Counted from the first letter of the stretch, positions 20,642 to 31,400 are shown. The stretch is 64,000 nt of DNA from Candidatus Peribacteria bacterium (GCA_023245935.1 JAHFJM010000003.1:69063-133062), one strand, 5' to 3'. Translations and numbers: made by a program. The notes: generated by a model not told the origin, from the sequence alone.

Positions 20642-21162
20642 TTGACATTTCTCTACGTATCCAGGATTCAGCTTGGGAAGATACAATTCTCTCCTCAGCC
20701 GCTTGATTTGAATGCATTCTTTACCGAAGTTCTGCAGGTGGTGGAGCCGACGGTGCAGCAGAAGAAGCTCAACTTCGTGAAGAGTATGCCGAAGATGCTG
20801 CCGACAGTCCTCCTCGGTAAGCGTTACACCCGCATGACGGTGGAAAACCTGCTCACGAATGCCGTCAAATACACGCCGGACGGTGGTACCGTCACGTTCG
20901 ACCTCACGATCGAGAACGGCATTCTGCACTGTTCGGCCGATACCGGTTGCGGAATCCCGAAGGAGGATCAGGGTAAGATCTTCGGGAAGATGTACCGTGC
21001 GAGCAACGTACGCAATACCGTGGAAGGCAATGGTTTCGGGGTCTCTACGTCGCAAAAGGAGCCATTGAAGGGCAGGGCGGTAAGATGTGGTTTATAAGCG
21101 AGGTGGGGAAGGGGACGACGTTCAGTTTTGAGTTGCCGGTGAAGAAGGCAAAAGAAATCTAG
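20642..21162 (+). pseudogene. Histidine kinase remnant (HATPase_c only, frameshifted)
   Basis: YVSRIQLGKIQFSPQPLDLNAFF...NLLTNAVKYTPDGGTVTF...GCGIPKEDQGKIFGKMYRAS...GNGFG in frame of 20642, then LYVAKGAIEGQGGKMWFISEVGKGTTFSFELPVKKAKEI* in another frame to 21162; sensor/HisKA missing. Confidence 0.85.
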
Positions 21163-21211
21163 AGTGCTGTTGCAGTTTGTAGCTCAGTGTTGCTGAGAAG
21201 ACTTATGTAGT

Positions 21212-21231
21212 CACCAAATTGAAATTTGGTG
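21212..21231. promoter_or_regulatory. 20-nt inverted repeat, candidate operator
   Basis: CACCAAATT-GA-AATTTGGTG, 9 bp upstream of TTGACT. Confidence 0.5.
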
Positions 21232-21240
21232 TTGGAATAA

Positions 21241-21268
21241 TTGACTTAATTCTATATACTATTACAAT
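21241..21268 (+). promoter_or_regulatory. Promoter of 21277 gene
   Basis: TTGACT-N16-TACAAT, 8 nt before ATG. Confidence 0.55.
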
Positions 21269-21276
21269 ATAATAAT

Positions 21277-21999
21277 ATGAGAGCGCCACAAAGTCACTCT
21301 GATGTAGGCAGAAGTGGGGGTGATCCTGATATTTTGCCACAAGTAATTGAAAGCGACTCCGATTCTGCGCTTTCCAGAAGAGATTGGATAGCGCTCAGTA
21401 CCGGAACGGTGGCGATTGCAGCTCTCGGGCTCGTCGGATTGTCAGGCAGAAAGAAGCAATCTGGAGTAAAACAGGAACAGGAGTATTCATCGGATGTCTT
21501 GGAAGCAATGATTGATTTTGAGAAAACAAGATTATCGCTGAAGGCAGTGGAAGAAAGTTTACGTCGGTCTAGACGATTGGATCGGTCGGAAGAAGCTCTC
21601 AGAGCTGATTTTCAAAGTTTGGCACATCATGGAAGGTATCTCTGTGTTCATCTTCAAATGGAGCCGAATACATCGGCAAAAAGAATGGTTCCGCTTTTTC
21701 TTGATGCTCAAATGTTGCTTGAATCAATCGTAGATTTGCTTCCGGAAGATCCGTCGAACAATGATGTAAGAAAATCTGTTACAGAACTTTCAGAATTGAT
21801 GAACAGCCTGAAAATAGATGCACACGTAACGGGTTTCATCGCAGAAAAAACATTGGATATTGAACGGGACGATGCGAACAACAGCTATGTGCGGATGAGG
21901 GATCCGGCTTCGTCCGGTAGTCCACTTATTCCATTGAAGCAATGGTATGAAGATCATTTGCCTGAATGTGAGAAGAACATGCGCAAGGAAAAGGAGTAA
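21277..21999 (+). CDS. Hypothetical membrane-anchored protein
   Basis: 240 aa; SRRDWIALSTGTVAIAALGLVGLSGRKKQ internal Tat-like/TM segment. Confidence 0.65.
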   Translation: MRAPQSHSDVGRSGGDPDILPQVIESDSDSALSRRDWIALSTGTVAIAALGLVGLSGRKKQSGVKQEQEYSSDVLEAMIDFEKTRLSLKAVEESLRRSRRLDRSEEALRADFQSLAHHGRYLCVHLQMEPNTSAKRMVPLFLDAQMLLESIVDLLPEDPSNNDVRKSVTELSELMNSLKIDAHVTGFIAEKTLDIERDDANNSYVRMRDPASSGSPLIPLKQWYEDHLPECEKNMRKEKE

Positions 22000-22053
22000 C
22001 GACATGGCAAGAATCCGTCTTTTGCGCTATAATACTGGGAAAAACACACACCG

Positions 22054-25000
22054 ATGCGCAAGCGATTTCTCTTCGTCACAGGCATCACCCTTCTGCTGTT
22101 TCTCAGCGGTCTGATTCTGCTGCATGCACAGGTTCTGCTTTGGTCGGTCACTGTCATCTCTCCGTTCAAAGCAATCATGATGTTGCATGGCTTCGCGATA
22201 CTGTCGATCGGCATTGCATTTGTTCTGATCGCTCTCATCGCCGAATGGCACGTTATTCTCCGCCATCTCAGGATCAATCGAATGTCGATTGCGACAGTCG
22301 AGCAGACAAAGTCGAGACTCCCCAAATCGTTTGAAATTGTTGCGACGAATGTTCTGACCGTCGCCGTCGCGATTCTTTCCGTACAGTTTGTTGCGATCGT
22401 CTATGCGATGGCGTTCACGTTGAGCAGCTCAACAACGGAGACGAAGAGAACAATCGGCGTTATCATGCTCGATGTAGACGGAGATGGGGATCTCGACTAC
22501 ATCGCTGGGAATTCCACAACGGATAATAGTGTCGATGTGTATAAGAACAATGGGACTGGAACGTTTTCATATTCTTCGACCATTGCCTCAGGAAGTTTTC
22601 AAACTTTCTCTGCTGGGGACATCGACGGGGACGGGGACATCGACTTCGTGACTTCAAATTCGAGTTCTCTAAAAAAATATGTGAATGACGGCAATGGAAG
22701 TTTTACAGCGTCTACCGTAGATTCGATCGGCAATAAAAATATAGTACTTGCTGATTTCAACGGTGACGGCAGTCTTGATATTGTGACTGCCGCTGAGAGT
22801 GCGACAACGGCAAATGCGATCTATCTCAATGACAGTCACGGAAACTTTACCGCAGCACCTTCAACTCTGCCGATGGAGGTTGGCATGGGCATCGCTGATT
22901 TCAACAGTGACGGATATCCGGATCTCGCATTGCTCGATACATCACAGGATCTGAATGTTTACCTGAATAGCGGAACGGGTGCGTTCGTGCGATCATTCCT
23001 CGGTGTTGTGCAAGTGAACTATCCGCTTGCATTCGGAGATTTCAACAGTGATGGAAGTATTGATATTGTGGTCACTAATTATTCCACTCAAAAGATTTTC
23101 ACCTATACCAATAACGGTCTCGGGACATCTTTTACTGCCGGCACGAACGTTACTTCGAATATCGGTTCGCCCAGTAACATTGCTCCTGGAGACATCGATA
23201 ATGATGGAGATTTGGATATCATTATTGCCGGAGGATTCACTTCCGGAGCAGCACGCCTTTTTCTCAACGATGGCAGCGGACTATTTACAGAGAGTGGTTC
23301 GCCAACGGAAGCAGGGGATTGCAATTATGATGTCGCTATTGGGGACATCGATGCCGACGGTGATCTTGATTATATCCGTGGTAACTACGGGTGCGGATCC
23401 GGTGAAGCGAATCGTCATTACAAGAGTGACCAAGCAGCGACAAGCGCGAACACCGCCCCCACCGCTCCCACTGCTTCCACACTCACCGGAGCAGTCGTCA
23501 GCCCACAACCGAAGAGTACGACATCGGCGACCAATGATAACAGCGTGGGGACGAGACCTTTCTTGGCTTCCAATAACGTGTATACGAGTAACGATACGTA
23601 TGCTTCGGCCTCAAGCCTTGTGACCGGAGAAGATTCGTACTACCTGGTCGCGACTGCCTTCAACTTCAATATTCCAAGCAATGCAACCATTCTGGGCATC
23701 AAAGCTGAGGTTGAGGAGAATGGAGGAGACAGCACGATCGTGGATAACAGAGTGCGTATTGTAAAAGGGGGCGCCATCGGATCGACGGATCGAGGCAGTG
23801 CAACTGCCTGGCCCGCGGCAGATGCCTATGTCAGCTACGGCAGTGCGTCTGATCTATGGGGTACAACGTGGACGCCCGCCAACATCAATGCAAGTAACTT
23901 CGGATTCGCCATTTCGGCCCACAGTACGACGACTGTCACATCGTTCCCCAGAATCGACCACATCCGCATCACCGTCTATTACAGCATGCAGGATGTCCGC
24001 CTCCGCTGGGGCTCCGGCTCCGACAGCATCAGCGCGACGAGAATGCTGCAATATCAACTGAAAGTCGGTACGGGCAGCAATGCCAATAACATTCTCTCGA
24101 GCAAAACCGCAAGCCCGAACTGGACAACCCGCGTCATGCCAAACGGGCAGAGCAGAACGATGCTCCTCAAGAATCTTCCCTGCGGCAACACGTTCTACTG
24201 GAATGTAGCCGCGGTCGACACGGGTTTCATGTCGACGTGGAGCACGGAACAATCCTTCACGCTTTCTTCTTCCTGCCAACTTACGTTTGGCGGGGGAGGG
24301 GGAGGAGGCGGTGGCGGCGGCGGAACGACCACAACCGCTCCCAGCGGTGGAAGACTCTGGAGAATCCCCCGCGAGGAACTTCCTCCAAGAATTCCAACCG
24401 GTACTCTCTCCGTCTCCGCCTTCGAAGACATCAATGCCAATGGCAAAAAGGATCTCCGCGAGAAGAACGGCTTCGCCGGTCTCTCAATCACCGCCTCCGG
24501 TTCCACCGCCTCCGGCGTCACGATCAGAAAAACTCTCACGCTCTCGCAGAAAGGACAAGTCACCTTCGAGCTTGAGAAGAGCGACAAGCGGGGCTACACC
24601 TTGATTGTCGACAGCGGTTCCACCATCCTCGCCGATTTCGAGCCGACCGGCAAAACAACCTCCGGCTCCTACATCGTTCGTGACCAATCGTCCGCTGCCA
24701 TCGCCTTCGGTTTCCGAAGACAGGAACTCCTCGACTATCACCCCTGTCTCACCGTCGCTGCAGCCGATGCGCAGGATCGCGGAAAACCCGATGCCCTCAT
24801 CCTCCTCGGTCAACTGGAAGATGCTTTCTTCAATCACGTCATTGACGGCGTCACACTCAAGACAGGGCTCACCAAGCGAGCGGACTTCTTCACGCTCCTC
24901 GCCCGCACCCAGTGCATCCCTCTCATCTCACCGCCTCCACGAAAAAACTCCAAAGGCGACATCAAATCTCTCATCGATCTCCCTCCTCTGCCTGCAACTC

Positions 25001-26244
25001 CGAATGCCGTTCTGCTCTACTCCCTCCTCGCTGCAGACCTTCCTGCTTCCCGTCACACATCGAAAGGACAAGCCGCCGACCTCTCCGCTTCAATCAGCCG
25101 TAGGGAAGCCATCACTCTCATTGCTGCCGCCATGAAAATTCCTCCGGAGAAGCGAACCCTCACGGGATCGACGCTCCCTCCGGATCTCTTTCCAAACGAT
25201 CCTCTCGTCTCCGATTTCCTCACCCTCCGTTCTTTCGACATTCTTCCCCTCGGTTTCCTCACCAAGCTTGGTCCCGCTCAGGGAATCGACAGTAATGAAG
25301 CTGCCATCCTCTTCACCAGAGCCGCTTTCCAAGCCGGTCACATCGGTCTCCTGCCGATCGTATTCGACAAAACCGGTCACAGAGCCGCTCCCGTTGAGAC
25401 GAAGGCGCTCGATGCTCTCGACGATTTCCCCGGTCTCCCGATCCGTGACTGTCTCCTCACCGATCCCAAACGAGCAGGAAACATCAACTTCAAGGATCTT
25501 CTCCCCGGAGATCCGCTCGAACCAACGATCAAGGATCTCCTCTCCCGCGGAACCAAAAACAGCGACGGGAAAATCCTCTGGCTCCTTCCGGCAACCGACA
25601 AACCCACCGAATTCGGCATCCTGAAGGGCTCTCCGAAACTTTCTCTGGACAAACCTGTTTCCCTCTTCGAAGTGCTCAGAACTCTCCTCATCCTTCGCTG
25701 CCTTCCCCCGCCCAGTGCCAGAGAGTTTGTTCTCGCCAACTTCGAAATCGAAGGCTCCGGCGAGAGTCGTGTGTCGAGGGATCGTCTCTCAAACCTCAAA
25801 CGTGATCAGAGCTTCGTCTCCCGAACGTTCTACCGAGCACAGGATCATGAGCGTGCTTTCGATCTTTCTCTCCTTAAATTCTCTCCCAATATTCTGAACG
25901 CAGACACCGAAGCACCCGATGCTCCTCTGAGCGTTCAAGATGGTACCTCTCTGCTCGCCTCAGGATTTCTCAATCTCTATGTTCATGAAGGACTCCTCAA
26001 CCCTCAGGCAGCCGAAACCAAAGCGGAAGGGCTCGCCCTCGATCTTGCGAAGTACTTCCTCGACACTCCCGATCTCGACTGGCGAACCAGCGACCATCTG
26101 AAAAACCTCTCTCTCACCCGCAGCATGCTTCTCGAATTCCTCGGCGCGGTGCTCGACAAAGAGATCCCTCCGGAAGATGCCCCCGAGACATCGTCGGTGA
26201 AGGAATCACTCGGGGAAGGGTGGTGGAAGAGGCTGAAGGAGTGA
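22054..26244 (+). CDS. Multidomain surface protein, paralogue of 15010..18750 with an extra ~160-aa domain
   Basis: 1396 aa; N-terminal TM helices, seven FG-GAP blades, extra region SATNDNSVGTRPFLASNNVYTSNDTY...PRIDHIRITVYYS, then the same Fn3-like/poly-Gly/SdrD-B-like/C-terminal regions. Confidence 0.85.
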   Translation: MRKRFLFVTGITLLLFLSGLILLHAQVLLWSVTVISPFKAIMMLHGFAILSIGIAFVLIALIAEWHVILRHLRINRMSIATVEQTKSRLPKSFEIVATNVLTVAVAILSVQFVAIVYAMAFTLSSSTTETKRTIGVIMLDVDGDGDLDYIAGNSTTDNSVDVYKNNGTGTFSYSSTIASGSFQTFSAGDIDGDGDIDFVTSNSSSLKKYVNDGNGSFTASTVDSIGNKNIVLADFNGDGSLDIVTAAESATTANAIYLNDSHGNFTAAPSTLPMEVGMGIADFNSDGYPDLALLDTSQDLNVYLNSGTGAFVRSFLGVVQVNYPLAFGDFNSDGSIDIVVTNYSTQKIFTYTNNGLGTSFTAGTNVTSNIGSPSNIAPGDIDNDGDLDIIIAGGFTSGAARLFLNDGSGLFTESGSPTEAGDCNYDVAIGDIDADGDLDYIRGNYGCGSGEANRHYKSDQAATSANTAPTAPTASTLTGAVVSPQPKSTTSATNDNSVGTRPFLASNNVYTSNDTYASASSLVTGEDSYYLVATAFNFNIPSNATILGIKAEVEENGGDSTIVDNRVRIVKGGAIGSTDRGSATAWPAADAYVSYGSASDLWGTTWTPANINASNFGFAISAHSTTTVTSFPRIDHIRITVYYSMQDVRLRWGSGSDSISATRMLQYQLKVGTGSNANNILSSKTASPNWTTRVMPNGQSRTMLLKNLPCGNTFYWNVAAVDTGFMSTWSTEQSFTLSSSCQLTFGGGGGGGGGGGGTTTTAPSGGRLWRIPREELPPRIPTGTLSVSAFEDINANGKKDLREKNGFAGLSITASGSTASGVTIRKTLTLSQKGQVTFELEKSDKRGYTLIVDSGSTILADFEPTGKTTSGSYIVRDQSSAAIAFGFRRQELLDYHPCLTVAAADAQDRGKPDALILLGQLEDAFFNHVIDGVTLKTGLTKRADFFTLLARTQCIPLISPPPRKNSKGDIKSLIDLPPLPATPNAVLLYSLLAADLPASRHTSKGQAADLSASISRREAITLIAAAMKIPPEKRTLTGSTLPPDLFPNDPLVSDFLTLRSFDILPLGFLTKLGPAQGIDSNEAAILFTRAAFQAGHIGLLPIVFDKTGHRAAPVETKALDALDDFPGLPIRDCLLTDPKRAGNINFKDLLPGDPLEPTIKDLLSRGTKNSDGKILWLLPATDKPTEFGILKGSPKLSLDKPVSLFEVLRTLLILRCLPPPSAREFVLANFEIEGSGESRVSRDRLSNLKRDQSFVSRTFYRAQDHERAFDLSLLKFSPNILNADTEAPDAPLSVQDGTSLLASGFLNLYVHEGLLNPQAAETKAEGLALDLAKYFLDTPDLDWRTSDHLKNLSLTRSMLLEFLGAVLDKEIPPEDAPETSSVKESLGEGWWKRLKE

Positions 26245-26319
26245 AAAAACCGCCAATTCCGTCTTACCAGACCTTCTGCCCACCAGATCATTTTATCGGA
26301 TTCTATTGTCAATAGATGT

Positions 26320-27771
26320 ATGATGTGCTTTAATAGGGAAATGTCAATAACGCATTCTGACGGGCATCTTGCAGGGTTAGAAGGAGACGAAAACCTGCTC
26401 CGTCTCGAGGAAGCACTTGCACGATTCGTTGCTGAAGGAAAGATTTCTGCAGCTGCGGCAAAAGATTTTTGCACATTTGCTTTGCTTGATCCTGCATCCG
26501 CCGAACGCCAGAATTGGCGTTACAATCCAGGAGGAACTGCAAATGAAATCTATGATATGGACACGATTGGGAAAACGGGCGAGTATCCTCCTCCGGTACG
26601 ATTGAGGCAAGGTATGGAATCTATCGGAGCTCTGTTGAATACAGAACTTGAGCGGCGTTTTCCTCCCACTCCTGCGACAGAACATGCTTCTTCTACGGAT
26701 ACTGGTACTTCCGGCTCATCGCTCAACACGGGCAGTCCTGTCATTCCCTCATCTGCACATCTGTCGCAGCAGATTGAAACGGTCATAGGAGAAGACAGAT
26801 CCACACGCAGAAATTGGATGGGGAATGTTCTGAAAACAGCAGGTGCAACTGCTGCGTTGACGGGCTTGGCCACCCTGCATCCGAAAGCACGTCACGTACT
26901 GGGGATCGATCGTGATGTGACTCCAGATCTCGCAGCGATGGTTCGTAATTTCCCGAGGTCATTTCCCGGTACGACCATCACGGTGGAGGGGGATCTGAAG
27001 GACACAAAAACCGTCTCCATCATGATTTCGATGCCTCGACCATTCCCGGATGCAAAGCAACTCTATGATTCCGTTGCAGGTCCATTCTTCCGGGCATCGG
27101 ATGGCTCCTCTCTGTCACACACATCCATCCATCCGACGCAGAGTATTCCCGCATCGTCGTTATCCGGGAATCCTACGGAGGCCATTGCTTTCAGTGTTGC
27201 AAACTGCAAACCGGATAGTCTCTACTGCTCTCGTGATATCGATGCATGGTCCATCCGGAAATTATTGGAATTTATGACGCACGTGGACAAGTCCATACTC
27301 GAAGCAGAGAGAGGGAAAAATGATCCGCATCCCGGCAATCCGAATTTTGTCACTGTGGAGAGAGATCTCGCCGTGATGAAAGCACTGAAGGAAGCGTACA
27401 TGAATGCCCTTCAGAATATCTTTGGCTCGCATACACGTGACATTCTCGAGAAGAAAGACGGAAGAGAGCAGTCACTGCTGAGTCGCTTGCATGTGGGGTA
27501 TCTCTATTCTCATTATTTCAATGATGATGAAGTGCGCGACAAAGATCCCGCCACATGGAGCGAGAATACAAATCCGACACTGGTTGGCATGGAAGCGAGG
27601 AGAGTATTCAAGAACCGTATCGATTCAAAGAAAGCAGGAACCAGTGTGATTCTCTGCGATCCGCGCCATCTGCAGGAGTGTTTGACCGCACTTCGAGAAC
27701 AGATAGGAGACAAGAAAGGAATCGCGACGATTATCATTGATACTGACAAGCATGATTCTATGATCAAATAG
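26320..27771 (+). CDS. Hypothetical protein with internal STRRNW-hydrophobic segment (start likely ATG 26341)
   Basis: Intact ORF; layout similar to 11852..13303 and related upstream DNA. Confidence 0.65.
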   Translation: MMCFNREMSITHSDGHLAGLEGDENLLRLEEALARFVAEGKISAAAAKDFCTFALLDPASAERQNWRYNPGGTANEIYDMDTIGKTGEYPPPVRLRQGMESIGALLNTELERRFPPTPATEHASSTDTGTSGSSLNTGSPVIPSSAHLSQQIETVIGEDRSTRRNWMGNVLKTAGATAALTGLATLHPKARHVLGIDRDVTPDLAAMVRNFPRSFPGTTITVEGDLKDTKTVSIMISMPRPFPDAKQLYDSVAGPFFRASDGSSLSHTSIHPTQSIPASSLSGNPTEAIAFSVANCKPDSLYCSRDIDAWSIRKLLEFMTHVDKSILEAERGKNDPHPGNPNFVTVERDLAVMKALKEAYMNALQNIFGSHTRDILEKKDGREQSLLSRLHVGYLYSHYFNDDEVRDKDPATWSENTNPTLVGMEARRVFKNRIDSKKAGTSVILCDPRHLQECLTALREQIGDKKGIATIIIDTDKHDSMIK

Positions 27772-27794
27772 ACTACGGTTGCAGGGAAATAATG

Positions 27795-28433
27795 TCAGAG
27801 TTGGGTTGCTTTTTCCAACGGCAGAAGAGTTCCGAAGTAGAAGGAATGTCGAAGCTGAGGGTATTTGAACCAAGCTTCTATTTTTGTTTCGCAAAAGGTA
27901 CGAATGAACTGATCGGGAATTTCTTTACATTGTTCGAGATCATGATTTCTTTCCGCAAAGCTTTCGATGCAGGCGGAAAATTGTTTTGGATTTTTTGCGA
28001 AAGTTTTACAATTTTTACTTTGCAATAATAATTCATCATTCCCATGTCTGCATTCATATATTGTGTCATCTTTTACATTCCATCCGCATCCTTCACCCGG
28101 TGCAGCCTGCAGCCAGAGATTAGAAATACAGGCTAAACCGTATTCGCTTGGCATGAGGAGATTGCAGATTGTCGGGTCTTTGGTGATTCGTGCGTACTCA
28201 TGAATGCATGTCTCCATCTGGTCAAAACTGGATGGTGAAAAAATTTCTCTCCAAGGCATGATCCATATTTTTTTGCAGATTCTCACGTCATGTTTTTCTG
28301 CTGCCGTTTCAGCGATTTTCCACCCCGGTATATTGACGTAAAATCCTGCCGCATCCAGTACGATTGGCACCCATAGCGGTACGAGAACCAGGATGATGAG
28401 TGCCAAGAGTACTTTTTTGAAATGCTTAGACAT
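27795..28433 (-). CDS. Small exported/anchored Cys-rich protein
   Basis: N-terminal hydrophobic helix (KKVLLALIILVLVPLWVPIVL), 10 Cys; starts 20 nt after the lipase-like gene stop on the same strand. Confidence 0.65.
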   Translation of the reverse strand: MSKHFKKVLLALIILVLVPLWVPIVLDAAGFYVNIPGWKIAETAAEKHDVRICKKIWIMPWREIFSPSSFDQMETCIHEYARITKDPTICNLLMPSEYGLACISNLWLQAAPGEGCGWNVKDDTIYECRHGNDELLLQSKNCKTFAKNPKQFSACIESFAERNHDLEQCKEIPDQFIRTFCETKIEAWFKYPQLRHSFYFGTLLPLEKATQL

Positions 28434-28453
28434 AGACGTTCGTTAGATTAGTC

Positions 28454-31400
28454 CTAAAAATACACCTTTTCTTCCAAAGCGGTATCGGGTTTCTTCAGTG
28501 TCATCATCGTGGGGATGGCTTGATAGTAGGTGCCATCATCTTTTGGAACCTCTACGATGCCCACATCGATGACGCCCTCGAAGCATCCGTCGTAGGCATT
28601 CGGACTATATTGTTTCGCATTGTCCTGCGCAGACCCCATCATTTTCTGGAGTGATAGGTAGGATGAGAAATTGCTCGATGACTGTCTCTCATGGTTGAGG
28701 ATTTCGGTGAAAGCCGTGACTGCGAGGCGGTGTCTGACGAGTGGATTGATCGATGAGCTTCGCACTTCGAGAGACACGTCTGCCGTGCTTGAGAGAGCGT
28801 TGTCACCGGCGATGATAGAGCTGTCGAATGCGAGAGAATTTCTAGACACAGCTGCAAAGTTGATCGGCATTTGGTCGTAACCACTGATGATGGGATAGTT
28901 ACGAGCCGCATCCAGTGCAACAAGCGTGTTGATCTGGCTGCCGGTCATGCGTTCTACTTCTCTTGCTGCTTCAAAAGCAGCGTACGAGCCATGGCTCCAA
29001 CCTGCGAAGTTGATCTTCGAAGGATCAAATCCTGCTCCAATCAATCGTCGTGCGACCCATTGTCCCACGGCCGGTGTCCAAGGTGCATCTTGTGTCAGTA
29101 ATGTTCCATCTTGAGCCGCATCCTTCCAATCAATGGTGGCTACTTGTATGTCGCTCGTTGCTGCGTATCCATACAGTGCCTTCGCGAGTTCATTGATCGT
29201 ACTGTCGTTTTCCGAGCTATCCATCCCATGGATCACAATCCATACCGGTTTTGATGGATCGAGAGTCAGTGGTTGTTTTGTAATCGGATCAAGATCCACT
29301 CTGTTTCCTTTTGTATCAAAAGCAGCAACACTCATCCCCACCGGCATCACTTTTTCATTTCCTTCGATACTGATGAGGCCTTCGATTTTGGCTGAGTGAT
29401 AAGGTTTTATGTTGGTTTCAACCATTACGGGGAATGACTCATCTGCAAGCGGTGCGTGGACGAGATCGGAATAGTCAGTGTTGTCTTGGATGACGAGACT
29501 GTAGTCACCTTTCGGAAGACGAAGGCTGATGGATTCCCCCGTGATTCCCGCTTTCTCCGATGCGTAGGTTGTGTCTCCAAGCCCCGTACCGGAGATTCGC
29601 AGTGTCAGATTTCTCCCGAAGATTCCCGGAGTGCCGAAGCTAACCATCTTTTCTTCATCGATGTGAAATTCAATGACTGAACTTTTCTTCGGTTGCACGG
29701 TTAGTTGCAATGGGTCTGTTAATTCCTTTCCCGTACCGAGTGAGAGATAGAGATGCTCTTTTGAGAGTTGAGTTTGGGTATTGAAAATGTCGGCAACAAG
29801 CGTAGTGGGCGTTTGTGTACTGAAATTCTGCCCTTGTTCTTGCGGTAGAATCGTTAAACGTCCTTGTGAGTCCGTATGGTAGATAAGCCCTGTCGTTGCT
29901 CGCGGATCGGTGGCTGCGACCATCGTTCCGTCTGCAGCCTGTACGAATCCGTTGGCGACAAGCTGTTCGCGGTAGCGTTGCTGTGCGGCGATTTTCGTCT
30001 CCCCCGCCTTCAGCTCAATCATCTCCTCACACTTCACGGTCCACACCGACTTCACCGCTTCCAGAAGCGTATTCGCATCCGCTATTCGGATGCCGATACT
30101 CGAGAGCTGATACATCGGAAGACTCGTAGCGTATTGGTCGACGAGGATCGCGAAGTTGCGCCTGATGTCCGGCTCGTTCCCGCCACCACGAACCTCCGAG
30201 AGGACGGTGATTCCCTGCTGCAGCAAATCGCCGAGCATGCTGTGAAACCTGCTGTAGGCATCACGCAGGATGCTCATCGTGTCATTCCTCTGCGTCACGA
30301 TGCTGTTAAAAATCTGTGTGACAGAATATTGAGATGTCTGCGTATTGAATTGCCGCATCGCCATCTCATGCATCGCATCATCTTTCCATTCGGGATGCGC
30401 GTTCCAGAATGAAGTCTCAAAATCCGGAGCCATCCCGCACATGGGAGAGGGGAGGGATTTCAGACCGTCGATCAGCGATTCCTGTTGCATCGCAGCGAGC
30501 ACACCGCTGCCCGTCGTCGGATTATTGGCAAGGGCAAGCACTTCCTGCATTTGCTCATTGATGGCTTTCCCTTGCGCTTCCTGACATTCCCAAAGTGTTG
30601 TTCCATTGCAGAGTGACAACTTCTTTGCGTCATAGTCCCAGTGCACGCGGATCGAACTCAGTGTCTTTCTGTCCGGTCCTCCGATGAGGACGATCGAATA
30701 ATCGCCGGTCGGATTCGCCGCGTTCATGCCGAGCGACACCGGAGTGACGGAGCCGTCCGTCGTTCCGTCGATGATGGCATTTGTGAAGAGTCCGTCATCG
30801 TGCAGACCCGCAAACATCACGGTGTTCCCGCCAACCATCGGCGATGAAACGGCAAGGGTGATATTCGAACCTTGAACAGAAACTGCCCGGAGAAACGGTG
30901 CATGCGGATCGGTCTCCGGAGCGAGAGGTATCGCCTGTGCGATGGTGGTGAGCGTTTCCGCACTCACAGTCGAGATCGTTGCAGCAGAAGATTGGCTTAC
31001 TACAGCCACTTCTCTCGTCTTGATGCTATCCATAGTCACGCCGAGAAGCGCACCGTCGTGACGTTCGAGTGCCATCAAAATTCTCTTGATCGGTCCCTGC
31101 ACGGGGATGTCGCCTTGCTCCGAAATGCCGATCACTCTGTTCGTGTCATCCTCCGACAACACGCTGAGTGTTCCCTGCGCGATGCCGCCGCTCGGGCTGT
31201 AACGCACTCGAACGGAAGAGATGAGAAGCGGAGTCTGTCCGTCGGCGAGACTGAGGTGAATCCAATCGTTTCCGCTGCCGATGTTCGGAGTGATCACGCC
31301 TCCGCTCACGGTGAAATTGTCATCGCTGTAGAGACGGATTTTCACCTCCGGCGTGAGGTTCACGGTATGAAAAATTCCTTTGGAGTACGTTCCGTCCGGT

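Noticed and set aside
26004-26474. Minus-strand ORF resembling the N-terminus of the 13236 ORF (ILDISPLKHIQKILTIE / VIDISLLKHIIHLLTIE)
   Set aside because: The similarity comes from translating the complement of a conserved upstream DNA block; interpreted as promoter conservation, not a protein family
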